Origin: Glandiceps talaboti | Taxonomy: Eukaryota > Hemichordata > Enteropneusta > Spengelidae | Assembly: GCF_964340395.1 (NCBI RefSeq) | Contig: NC_135559.1 | Span: 8,609,759-8,673,758, forward strand | Reading direction: 5' to 3' | Length of the DNA: 64,000 nt | Shown: positions 33,133 to 44,898 of the stretch, in pieces | Layout of the letters: the number at the start of each line of letters is the position of its first letter | Position numbering within the stretch: the stretch's first letter is position 1 | Position numbers and translations under genes: made by a program | The notes under the pieces: model-generated | Database searches by the model: none | What the model saw: only the letters and a program-made list of their open reading frames with translations | What the model was told of the DNA's origin: nothing

Positions 33133-36032
33133 TTTATGCATGAGTACGTGTATGATGTATGTGTGAAGAGCTCTGTAAGAAAAGTTGGTAGACTTCAACA
33201 ACTCGTTTCCCCCGTTCTTCTTCTGCTTCTTTAAGAAAGTCGTGTTCTCGTTAAGACACTCGACATACGCAACGGAAAACCACCGATTGGTGATCGAGGC
33301 ACGTAAATTGGTAAACAAAACGTTGCGTTTGTCGGTTTTTTAGACGAACCATGCGAACAGGGTCCTGACCTTGTTGTTGAGAAGCGAATTTTGCCGACTC
33401 TAATGGGCTCTCTGTGATTAAGCCCGGTGTAGGTATAGAGATAATCACACTAAGAACGTGACATAGTGGTGTGTCTGGTCTACTATACCCTGCTAGACGA
33501 ATCCGCAATGTTTTGACTTAACTGAAATCTCTCCAACAACTTTCAGAACACATTCACTATTCATAACACACGTACAACGGTAGAGGGTTCTTCCCGGCAT
33601 CGCTTCAACAAACTGCATTTTATTGATGACACTCTCTCCCCTTTTACTTTGACTATAGTGTCGTCATTTCAATGGCAGCCAATGTAACTGCGTCGTTGAC
33701 GATTACGAGTAAGTGAAAAAAAAACCACGGGTTTTATTCTTCTGTCGAAATTGATAAATAATGACGACAATAGCGAAAGAATGAGAAAGCTTAACACCTA
33801 GTACAATACACAGTGAAACATATATTGTCAGACACAACGAAATAGATATAAAAAGTTCTCTTTACACGCGCAGCAGAGACAATTGTGAACAATCTAACGA
33901 ACAGCATTTTATTGATATAGAATTTGTAAAGCAAGTCACTCCCCAATCGTTAGCTCTTTCTATATATATATATATTATCAACAGTGAAGTTCAACATCGA
34001 GCAATCGCACGTGTTCTCGGACCGTTACACGATACCTCGGATTGTTTCAAGGAGGTATGACGCATCGCAGCCACCGTCGCTATCGGCGCAAGAATGTGAA
34101 ATATTTTCGGAAAACACGCTCAGGTGAATCAAAAGGGAAGGTGAAAGTCTGCTTTAGTTTATTTGTCTTAAGAGATGGTTTGAAATGAGGAACATAGCCC
34201 TTCACGCCACATGGTCCTACTCGCTGCGACATTTGACGCGCTATACCACTTAACAATACATTCCCCCATTTGTTCAAACACTTGTTGCCATGGTAACCAC
34301 ACGTGTACTAATATTGACATGGGCTGTATATGGCTGTATTTTTCGTGCTTGTGTACTCTACGTGCCCTACGATGTACCAGTAAGGCCTGGCGAAATACGC
34401 AGACACCAAATTTGAAGTAGATCTGTCTTACCCAATATTTCAACCGTCATCATCGACTTCAAGTGATACTTACACTTTGTTTTCCTAACTCTTATTTTTT
34501 TCAAAACCGACCTAATTGTGTATAATATGCCATATTTGAATTTTCCGCGAAAGCTCCTTTTTTATCACTTTTTTTTAAAAGTTTTCCCTAAAAAAGGAAT
34601 ACTACAGCTGCCCCTGTAAACTTTAAAATACTGTTGTTTTTTATGTATACCAAAACAAGTTTTGGTTTTTCTGGCTGCTAATTATGTGCGGCGCCGGTGA
34701 CACATACGAGCTGCAAAAAGTAGCGAGGAGTGTCATTTCGCTCAGAAGCATAAGAACACCAAGTTGTTCTCATAAGCAACCATTTCGAGGCCTCGAAAGC
34801 CGAGATGGTCGTTCTAGTTTTAGTTACTGATGTAAGTTGTACAGGCTTCCGATTTCAAACGTGGGCGCTCAATTGAAAAATGCGTTTGCTTTCAGCCAAG
34901 CTGGCAGGCCGTCAGACTCCTCTATAACGTTACCCCGAAGCTATCGCCGGACCCGGATCGTTAATAGAAACACTTAGAACTAGCAAATAACTGTTATTAA
35001 TGTAGCCCAAAATAATCACCTACCCTGCCGAGATCCTACCTATGCAAGCGAATTTTCTTTCAAAATTGCTGAAATGTGCAGTGTAGTATCAGTTTTCAGT
35101 TCAGAAATTAGGCGACCAAGGTAGTTTGAAGGCGGGAAAGTTGAGCAGACGATGAAAATACCCTGTTTATTCGATATCACGTGAGATGTCACGTCACTTT
35201 AGCTGTCTATATATTGTGGTTTCGACAGCGTGCATATACCCACAGCGAGTACAGAAAACAGATATTCTAATTCGGGTTGGTGATTGTAATGATGTGTCAC
35301 ACCGCTGTAGGGTGTATGTGTGTGTAGAAGCCGGCACAACGCTCACACTCATCTTTCCATATGAAAAAAAATGAGTCTATAACAACAAAAAAGTGGGTCG
35401 AATTTAACGATCGTGCGTTTTTCGCTCGTTTCGCGCCAGAAGATTATGATGTGGACCAGCTTTCGTGATAATTAAAGACTTTTTTCTTTTATTTCGGGGT
35501 AAAAATTGGCACGTATTTTTGGTCACATTTGCGATTTTTTTTCGATTAATGGTTTGACCGTGATAGCAACAGTAGGAGTGACTCTTCGTCGGATTATGGA
35601 CTTCACACGCAAACACAGCAACTAATTTTTTACGCATTTTGCAAATGTCTATGTCAATATGCCAAAGGGATCGCTCAATATGCACCATTAGACATAAATA
35701 ACGTATTTAAACAAATATCTAAGGTTTAATTGCACATTTGAATGTGTACCATGTAGTCGGTTCAATGTTCCCGCCAATCTTGCGGTGTCGTTCACTGACA
35801 ACAAAGTTAAGGATCGTTACAATAGGGTATACCCTCATGATGATATACACTTCATTTCCAACGTTTATGTACAACCTTCTAAATTCCTTTATCGATATTA
35901 TTTATTACACCACGCGGACAAAATTGCCGCCGTAGATAATGTTCTATATTGACTATCTATTATCGTCTGCATACGGCTTTCCATCATTAGTTTGGGGGAT
36001 CAAAAAGACAAAACCTTTCATCACAAATACAT
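33133..36032. other. Non-coding stretch with X-box and E2F-like words
   Basis: No gene is visible. It contains an excellent RFX X-box (34284-34297) and three E2F-type words (35131-35138, 35430-35437, 35768-35775). A short TA run lies near 33961-33976. Frames reach at most 94 codons and have no recognisable domain. Confidence 0.5.
34284..34297 (+). promoter_or_regulatory. RFX X-box
   Basis: GTTGCCATGGTAAC is an exact match to the two-half-site X-box recognised by RFX winged-helix factors. X-boxes typically lie in promoters or enhancers of ciliary and neural genes. No transcription unit is recognisable nearby. Confidence 0.5.
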
Positions 36033-36669
36033 TGCAATACATACATACATACACACATACATACATACATACATACATACATACATACATACATACATAC
36101 ATACATACATACATACATACATACATACACTGCAATAAATACATACATACATACATACACTGCAATAAATACATACATACATACATACATACATACATAC
36201 ATACATACATACATACATACATACATACATACACTGCAATACATACATACATACATACATGCATACATACATACATACATACATACATACATACATACAT
36301 ACATACATACATACATACATACATACATACACTGCAATACATACATACATACATACATACATACATACATGCATGCATACATACATACATACATACATAC
36401 ATACATACATACATACACACACACACATACATACATACATACATACATACATACATACATACATACATACATACACTGCAATAAATACATACATACATAC
36501 ATACATACATACATACATACATACATACATACATACATACATACATACATACATACATACATACATACATACATACATACATACATACATACACTGCAAT
36601 ACATACATACATACATGCATACATACATACATACATACATACATACATACATACATACATACATACACA
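36033..36669 (+). repeat. 637-bp (CATA)n array with recurrent CACTGCAATA interruptions
   Basis: The CATA tetranucleotide run is interrupted at intervals by the word TGCAATA, at 36033, 36131, 36161, 36235, 36333, 36477 and 36595. Spacings are 98, 30, 74, 98, 144 and 118 bp. Six of the seven are preceded by CAC, and three continue as TGCAATAAA. The array has therefore grown by duplication of blocks containing the interruption, as well as by slippage of the tetramer. Minus-strand frames of up to about 430 codons crossing it are not genes. Confidence 0.95.
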
Positions 36670-37101
36670 AACTCACATAGACGAGATAATTTTCTTCGCA
36701 GACTTTGATCTTGAACGTAATCGAAAGGTCGGGGTCGTACATTTTGTATTGTGTATCGTAATAGCCGGTGCCAAAAAACTGTTGAAAATTGGTGCAATCA
36801 TGATAGTAGTTGTCCGTCTGATGTCGCTGTAAATTAAGCGGTCTCTTTTGAACACAAGTAGGAGAGATGACACTGTGCCACATAAAACGCGTGAAGTGAG
36901 AAAAATTAGGGAAAATGATGAGCTTGAATAGTACTGATAAGAACAGAAGGGGGATGGGAAACAATTGGGGTAGGACTCTGCCGAGCGAAATTGGAGACAC
37001 GTCTATAACAATGGCAGATAACGACTTCTCTTTGTCCAACAAATGGGGAGGGATGCAGGCACCGCTATCGGCCCGGAAACGGTTGCTAAGATTCCATAAC
37101 C

Positions 37102-37114
37102 GTTGCCATGCAAC
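37102..37114 (+). promoter_or_regulatory. RFX X-box (compact)
   Basis: GTTGCCATGCAAC carries both X-box half-sites (GTTGCC and GCAAC) with a 2-base spacer. It lies in a small stretch that is less AT-rich than its surroundings (36,950-37,140). Confidence 0.4.
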
Positions 37115-37174
37115 AGGCAAGCGAGGAAAAGTCGCTGAGATGAGAAATGAAATCATCCGAATCACGACCATCAA

Positions 37175-37186
37175 CCCCCCCCCCCC

Positions 37187-37214
<28 letters not shown>
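37175..37214 (+). repeat. C12-A28 compound homopolymer
   Basis: Twelve C (37175-37186) are followed directly by 28 A (37187-37214). It is low complexity and prone to slippage and sequencing error. Confidence 0.9.
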
Positions 37215-37217
<3 letters not shown>

Positions 37218-38340
37218 AACTTTTGAACAGACAAAAACGTAAAAAATTCAGTCGTAAGAAATTTCGAGATGGGAAAATGCATTTAATTATTGATGAAGTG
37301 GATGATGTAGCGAGGACTAGATTGTACTAATCCAAATTATGGAATACGCCATACTAATCTTATCATGATATGTTTATTTCATGAAGCAACAAGACGTGTG
37401 CAGGGCGCGAGCGATACGAGTCTTCTGGGAAATGTGCTAGACGATTGTTTCGCCAATTAAACTGGCTCGTAATTCAAATGACACGTTCTATCTATGTTTT
37501 CCATATAAATTTTTGATGTACCATCCGGAAAAACCAAAAAAAAAACTGAGAGACGATTGAATGAATGAGTTTAGCTTGCAATCGCAAGCTTCTGCATAAT
37601 TTATCCGTCGGATTTTACAGTAGAGAGAGTCATATCCGGATGCGGGTTCAGTCGAGTTTTTAACCGGCCTAAAATGTCAAATCGCGCTCCCAGAGCGATA
37701 AGTAGTCAACAAAATATGTTATTGGTAATAGCAATGTGTTAAATCATAACTATTCATTCTGTTGACACGTTGTCTTACCTCTAAATGATCTAAGGATACG
37801 CTTAGATTAGGATATCGCATGCATTATCTTGCAATTAGCAGATCTTCATTCCGTAAAGCAGGCAAATTAAGTTTCATTCTGTTTTAGAACTGAAATTGAT
37901 TTCCCTGTGGAGCAGTTCATTATTCGATGGTGACATTTCATACGAGGCAGTTCTCTCGTATTGGCAATGTCGCCTAGCTGACGAGGCGAGGTAGAAGAGT
38001 AACTTGGACATCTCCGTTGATCAAGTTCTGCCGTGTCGACTCGCATTTAATATTGTACATGAGATAGTACATTTAAAATGCAACACGGAATCATGATATA
38101 TATATGCAATGTATTATTATCAGATGAAAAGCGACATCTAATGAAATGCAATATCGGGAGTCGATACGATGGGAGCATTGCCATTTTCAGAACACACAAA
38201 ATGCAACATATGGCTGGGGTAACTGAAACGTGAAATGAAATGAAACCTTAAGTCCAGAATTAGGAGCCAAAATTGAACGTTCTCTAGCCGTACATATGTG
38301 GGATACTACGCGGAAATTATCAAAGTGTAAGATTTCTTGA

Positions 38341-38494
38341 AACACAACACAACACAACACAACACAACACAACGCAACGCAACGCAACGCAACGCAACAC
38401 AACGCAACGCAACACAACACAACACAACACAACACAACACAACACAACACAACACAACACAACACAACACAACACAACACAACACAACACAACA
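38341..38494 (+). repeat. (AACAC)n pentanucleotide minisatellite
   Basis: About 30 units of AACAC are present, with a block of AACGC variants at 38371-38410. It directly precedes the 82-bp tandem array, whose units contain the related words GAAACAC and GCAACACA. The pentamer may have arisen by slippage within that array. CCVVLCCVV frames on the minus strand are artefacts. Confidence 0.95.
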
Positions 38495-38519
38495 AAATAA
38501 ATATAGATTGTACATGACA

Positions 38520-39240
38520 CTTTTCATTAAATGCAACACAGAAACGAATCAAGCCCAAATTTATATGTATCGAAACACGTAGTCGAATAGTTTCTATCAA
38601 TTTTGATGAGATGTACGCATAACAGAAACGTACCAAGGGCAACTTTTAAGAAATGAAACACGTGATTAAATACATTGTGTCAATTTCGATGAAATGTAAC
38701 ACACAGAAAGAAACGAATCACATACATTTTTTAAACCATGAATTGAAACACGTGCTTAAATGGTTTGTAGCAATTTCATGAAACGCAACACAGAAACGAA
38801 GCAAGTTCAATTTTTATGAAACGAAACACACGGTCAACTGATTTGTAGCAATTGTTAATAAATGTATTCATAGAAACATGGAACCAAGGGCAACCTTTTT
38901 AAGAAATGAAACTCATGACCAAATGAATTTTAGCACTTTGATAAAACACAATACGAAAGAGAACCAAGTCCAACTTTTTTCATAAATCGAAACACGAGCT
39001 CAAATTATTCGTAGTAATTGTGATGAAATACATCACAGAAACCAACCAAGGGCAGAATTTTGAAAGAAATTAACAAGGTCAAATACATTAATAAATTTGG
39101 ATGAAATGTAACATAGAAACAAACCAAGGTCAACTTTTTTTTTTAAAGAAATGAACTTGTTCAAATAAATTGTGGCAATTTTAATGAAAATGTAACATAA
39201 GCGCAACATTTTTACGAAACGAAACATACGGGTAACAAAC
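38520..39240 (+). repeat. Degenerate tandem array, about 82-bp units, nine to ten copies
   Basis: The anchor word ACAGAAAC (or close variants) recurs at 38541, 38625, 38710, 38793, 38873, 38961, 39038, 39116 and about 39197. The spacings are 84, 85, 83, 80, 88, 77, 78 and 81 bp. Each unit has the same order: GATGAAATGTAACA, AGAAACG, AACCAAGG-CAA, a T run, AGAAATGAAACACG, then TCAAAT and TTGTAGCAATTT. Units differ by many substitutions and small indels, so this is an old array. It has no coding capacity. Confidence 0.8.
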
Positions 39241-39900
39241 TGTTACGAACTGATGAAAGCAACATTATGAATAAACACACGTTATTCTTTACACGAATCC
39301 AATACTCCAAGTGAACAACAATCAATCGCAACATTTAATGAATAGAAACTCGGTAATATGAAATGTAACACTTTCATTGAAATGCAACATTAGAAGTCGA
39401 AATTTAACACAACGAAATAGTACACTTTAAAAGATGAAATACAACATGAGGGGTGGGGTGGGGGGAGGGGCATTTCTTGTATTTCGAGCATAGGGCGACA
39501 TGAGAGGTAACGTATTGGTGCGATATGCAACACGGGGAAGTGATACGTGACACTGCAATATGATGAATGAAATACGACACACGGGGAGAAATAAACTAAT
39601 AGTTGTTGAAATAAGACATAAGGTCGGATAAAAAAGCTGGGATTTGACTGAAATTTAACAAATGGGAATGAAATGTAACACCATAGAAGGCGTAATATTG
39701 AAATGAAATCAACATAGGGATCGTAACGGGCAAACTGATACATTTCATGAAACGAAACATGTGGGCATATGCAATGTACCATATTGGTGTATCAGAAGTG
39801 AAACTTCGTGCACCGAGAGTCCCAAAGAGTAATATTTCACAATTGTATACGTATTACATGGATGAAATGCAAACTAGAGATCGGGCACATATGATTAGCA
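39241..39900 (+). repeat. Decayed satellite-like tract between two arrays
   Basis: Words of the type GAAATGTAACAC, GAAATGCAACA and GAAATACGACAC recur every 20-60 bp without a clear period. It looks like further, more eroded material of the same family as the flanking arrays. A G-rich stretch at 39450-39470 interrupts it. Confidence 0.5.
39450..39470 (+). other. G-quadruplex-type sequence
   Basis: Four runs of G (4, 4, 6 and 4) are separated by single bases T, T and A. Single-base loops with tracts of at least four G are the pattern of very stable parallel quadruplexes. It is the strongest such pattern in the window. Confidence 0.6.
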
Positions 39901-40625
39901 ACTGTAACATTTGATGAAATGGACACATTTTGTCTTCTATTGGCAACTGTAAAGTTTGATGAAATGGAAATACTGTGTCACTCTTCTTTTCGCAACTGTA
40001 AGCTTAACATTTGATGAAATGGACACACTGTGCCTTTCATTCGTAAATGTAACATTTGATGAAATGGACACATTCTGCCTTCCATTCGCAAATGTAACAT
40101 TTGATGAAATGTACACATTGTGCCTTCTATTCGCAAATGTAACATTTGATGAAATGGACAAATTGTGCCTTCTATTCGCAAATGTAACATTTGATGAAAT
40201 AGACACATTGTGCCTTCTATTCGCAACATTGGTGAAATGTACACACTGTGCCTTCTATTCGCAAATGTAACATTTGATGAAATGAACAAATTGAGCCTTC
40301 TATTCGCAACATTGGTGAAATAGACACATTGTACCTTCTATTCGCAACATTGGTGAAATGGACACATTGTGCCTTCTATTCGCAACATAGGTGAAATGGA
40401 CACATTGTGCCTTCTATTCGCAACTTTGGTGAAATAGACACATTGTGCCTTCTATTCGCAATATAGGTGAAATAGACACATTGTGCCTTCTATTCGCAAC
40501 ATTGGGGAAATGGACACATTGTGCCTTCTATTCGCAACATTGGTGAAATGGACACATTGTACCTTCTATTCGCAACATTGGTGAAATAGACACATTGGGC
40601 CTTCTATTCGCAAATGTACCATTGA
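39901..40625 (+). repeat. 17-copy minisatellite with 45-bp and 38-bp unit variants
   Basis: The word GAAAT of each unit starts at 39916, 39961, 40016, 40061, 40106, 40151, 40196, 40234, 40279, 40317, 40355, 40393, 40431, 40469, 40507, 40545 and 40583. The first units are 45 bp apart (one is 55). From 40196 on the period is 38, with one 45-bp unit at 40234-40279. The short unit lacks 7 bp at the junction (CGCAACATTGG for CGCAAATGTAACATTTGA). The shared core is GAAATGGACACATTGTGCC then TTCTATTCGCAA. Since 45 is divisible by 3, spurious 15-residue repeat frames appear on both strands over the 45-bp part. Confidence 0.95.
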
Positions 40626-41700
40626 TTAAAAGGAGCACATTTTATTTGGAATTGTAAACATTTGATGCAACAGACTTGTCATGCCTTATATTTGGAACCA
40701 AAATGAAACAACTTATAAAATGTAATAAAACAAAGTGAAATGAATTGCAGCATTATGTGATGAAATGAACACAGAAAACCCACATGGTTTCTGAAACTTA
40801 CACGAATTAAGAAAAATGTAGCATTAATGACAAGATATATCCCTGAAATGTAACATGGACACTTCTAGTGATGGACAACAATGTATGAAATGCGACGTCA
40901 GAATAGATAAAATGTTAATCAGCTGAAACGAAACACACAATTTGATGAAATGAATTACTTAATGACATGATACATCGGAACGAATGAAATGAACTTTGGA
41001 AACATCTGGATAGACACATTTAATGAAATGTACCACCGGGGTGGATGAAATATACAACATTTATGACATATATCACGGTGGAGAGATCAAATACTCAATT
41101 TGTGTAAATTAACATTAATGAAGCAATATACAATATTTCATATGATATACTATGATGGAACAAAAAAAATGAAAAACAACATATTTTCACTCGTGAAATT
41201 AAGTAGGGGATACTTAGCAGGCGATATTTACTATTTTTTACAGCTGCAACTTTATGTAAGTGTGGAATCGGAAACAAATCTTTCGATCGCATTGTGGATG
41301 AAATGGACACACTAACCAATGTCTGACGTTTGGAAATTTTAGGTGTTTGGATGAAATACACGTGGATTGTAATCGATGGCGCCAAATGTTACATAAAAAT
41401 ATGAACATGGTGCAATGTGATTATGTGAAATGTAACACGGATGTTACAAGTATTACATAACTGATGTGAAATATAAGGTAATAGCACAATATATGTAGTT
41501 TGTGACCAAATTGAACATTTGAGCTATAATTAGATAAAATTGTTTAACAAATGGAGGGGTGTGATATTAAGGAGAACATAGACTTGCAGTGCGACGTTAT
41601 TGAATATTCGATGAAAAGTATATATAAAGATGAAATAGATGGGGGGGGGTTATTAAGACGACAACATTTATGTCTTGATTTTAAAAGAAGAAACACATAC
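40626..41700 (+). repeat. Decayed tail of the TGAAATG-rich satellite tract
   Basis: TGAAATGTAACA-, TGAAATGAAC- and TGAAATGYAC-like words continue to recur, with no fixed period, and thin out by about 41.7 kb. This marks the right edge of a roughly 3.2-kb satellite-derived domain that began near 38.5 kb. Confidence 0.45.
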
Positions 41701-43395
41701 AGGAAGTAGTGAACTTTGGTTAAGTTTACGTTTCAACGAAACAAAAAATACGAAATGCGGAAGTGGGGAGGATCTTTTTTTTGTCTGTAATATTTACAAC
41801 AGCAACGATACTTTCTAACATTAGATGAAAGCTCAACGTTAGCGCTGATTGCCTGACCAACTTAAGGAAAGGTGCACGTATAGCGTCGATAATAAATGAG
41901 TTGTGAGGTCTTGGTCAACGGAATGATGGACATAAATCGAGTCACTTGTCAGACTATATGAGCAGTAGGCCGCTAGGTTAGTATTCAACAGAGAGCAGCT
42001 GGAACTAACGTAAGCTAATCAGTTAACACGAAGTACAAGTAATTCTACTGCCTCATCTCTGGAGATGCTTAAAGCGTTAGAGGTGTCGTAGAATTATCTG
42101 TGTTCTATATTAACACACATGTCACCGCAAATTAATACAGAGTCAAGTTGATTAAAAGTTTTGCAGCTTTCGTCTACCGTACAGACAGCGTGTCCGCTCG
42201 TCTGGGATCTTTCTATACACTGCTATGTATGTATAACCGAGAGGACGAAAACTAAAAATGTTGCCAACTCAGTCAGTACAGATTCGCCCCTCGTCAACCG
42301 AGCGTGACGTTGGCTGTAATAAGCATTGAGATGTGACGAGTAGTTGAAATCTAACAATTTTGTAAGTGACATCATCTGTGAAATGTGACAATAGATAACA
42401 AATGCGTATTACTGTGTTATTTTACTATAACAGTCGATCTAGCGGTGACAGTTCGTTGATGGTTTTGAAAATGTGATCTAAGGAGACTCATGGCGATGGT
42501 CGCCGTCACTTGTACTAACCACCGAAAACACACTACTGCGACAAGCTTGGCTGCATTCAATTGACTCGTTCCTGGATGACCCGTTTTTCACAACAATTCT
42601 TTTTAACTCGTTTCCAAATGTCATCAGTCGAGCGGAAAATTGTGAAGTATATTTCAGACAATATTGAAGAATAGAAACAGATACACCAAGCGTTGCATAC
42701 TAAGCAATCATGTGTGAGAGAGGATAAATATACGTTAGTGCAAAAAACAACACACAGAAAAAAAAGTCAAATTCATGATGATGCTCCACGTCCGAATGGA
42801 AGAGCTACAAACTTTCATTCTAAATTTATGAAGTAACCTCTCAGCCAGATACTTCCCAACTATATTGAGCAGGTAACACTTGAAACCAGCGTGATGAAAT
42901 CTGAGGCAACACTCTATCTCCGTTTACTGTCACTAAATTGACAAATTTTGATTTTTAATTATTGTATCTCAGTTAACAGTCTTGTATTTCAATTAATTTG
43001 GTAATTAGTTAATTAGTTAATGTCCATTACATTTTGACGTTAGAGTAACAAAACGTATTTAAAATAAATGAACCAACAAGGGGAAAAAACAAGACAAATA
43101 AAAAAATATATAATTTTGGAGAAAACACTTTTATAGATAAACTTTCATTGAGCCTTTAAAGGAATATAGATACTTCACATTTCTGGCCATGTTTCTAAAA
43201 AAAAAAAACTAAATAATACTATGTCTGTTGAACATCCCTGAGAATTTAATCTAACTGTGTTAATGTTAGATAATATATTATACAGAACTTTATACATATG
43301 ATCAACTGTTTAAAAAAGTTTAACCTTTAACAGACGACCGTGTTAAAGAAATCCCATGTACTAATTATCTGACCAATTATTCTCAGTCATCAAAC
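41701..43395. other. Unannotated non-coding stretch
   Basis: No gene is visible. Positions 42,955-43,022 are dense in homeodomain-type TAATTA/GTTAAT words. The rest is ordinary AT-rich sequence. Confidence 0.55.
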
Positions 43396-43902
<507 letters not shown>

Positions 43903-44886
43903 AGTGTATAAACATGTATGTATATATCATTGTAGGCAGTATTGGGCTATTTGAATTTAACATACTTTCAGTCAGTATTTTTTTAAAGTTATAACTTTTT
44001 CACATCCCCTGTCTCTCATGCTAGGAGTGAACTTGGGCAATTCAGTGCATATTGATTTCTGATGAGAATTTGATGACGTTAATAGCTTTATACATTGATG
44101 ATGTCATCATCATATTAAAACGCCTAATCCCGCATATCAAATATCTATCCATTACTAACTGCTTTTTTGTCATGCAATGTCAGATAGTGGTGATAAATAT
44201 CCGACGAATTTTCTGTTATTTTTTTTGCTCGCTTTCGGCAGACAAGATAGAAAAATCATTATGTACTTAGACAATTGACGTGAACGATGGACAGAGTGTG
44301 AATCAAGGACAGCAAACAATAGAAACTTCAATACAGGGGTCGTTCGGGTCAGCTGTGCAATAAAACTATTCTTTCAAACCCTTTCTCGTGTTTCACGATT
44401 CAATACAAGATGGCCGCCCTGAAGATAAAACATACACGACTATAGCTGAGTGAATGAAATGAATTGGTTTTAACAAAAAACCCACGCGCTCAGTAACTGC
44501 CGAACACTGTCTGTTTCAATAGCTTACCTATTCATAGTATTGGGAGCTTTCTTTTTTCCTTCCGCTACCCATTTAAATTGAAAATATTATCGAAATATAA
44601 AAAATACCGTCTTCACGATACTTTTGAAAATAACTGCTTCCGATAAAGTCCATGGGTCAAAAACACAACTGTAATATGTGTACATGTATACACACACAGT
44701 ACGGTTGAAAGGCTCAGCAAACTTTTGATTTCAATGACTTGTTCTCTCCAGATATATCTCTACGGGTTTTTCGATTTCCTACGGTGTTAATTCCTAAAGC
44801 AACCTTCTTCACTTTTTTTTGAAATCAAAATGATTCTGATTTTCGTACAAAAATGATCAAAAACCTAGAATTTCTGATCGGTGTGA

Positions 44887-44898
44887 TTTGGCGGGAAA
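44887..44898 (+). promoter_or_regulatory. E2F-type site
   Basis: TTTGGCGGGAAA matches the full 12-base E2F/DP consensus (TTTSSCGC read on the minus strand as TTTCCCGCCAAA). There is no recognisable promoter next to it. Confidence 0.35.

Larger units (their letters stand above)
36670..38340. other. Unannotated non-coding stretch
   Basis: No gene is visible. It contains an RFX X-box (37102-37114) and C12 followed by A28 (37175-37214). A small perfect inverted repeat AGCTTGC-AATC-GCAAGCT occurs near 37,572. TGAAATG-type words begin to appear from about 38,150 onward. Confidence 0.55.

Noticed and set aside
35939-37282. Open frames of up to 431 codons on both strands
   Set aside because: They run through the 36.0-36.7 kb CATA array and an A/C homopolymer; no domain exists outside the repeat.
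38187-38642. Cysteine/valine-rich minus-strand frames (CCVVLCCVV)
   Set aside because: They are a translation of the AACAC pentanucleotide repeat.
39937-40289. Apparent 15-residue repeat proteins on both strands (SSNVTFANRRHN and FDEMDTLCLLFANVT types)
   Set aside because: The 45-bp minisatellite unit is a multiple of three, so the frame repeats itself; frames exist on both strands and break where the unit becomes 38 bp.
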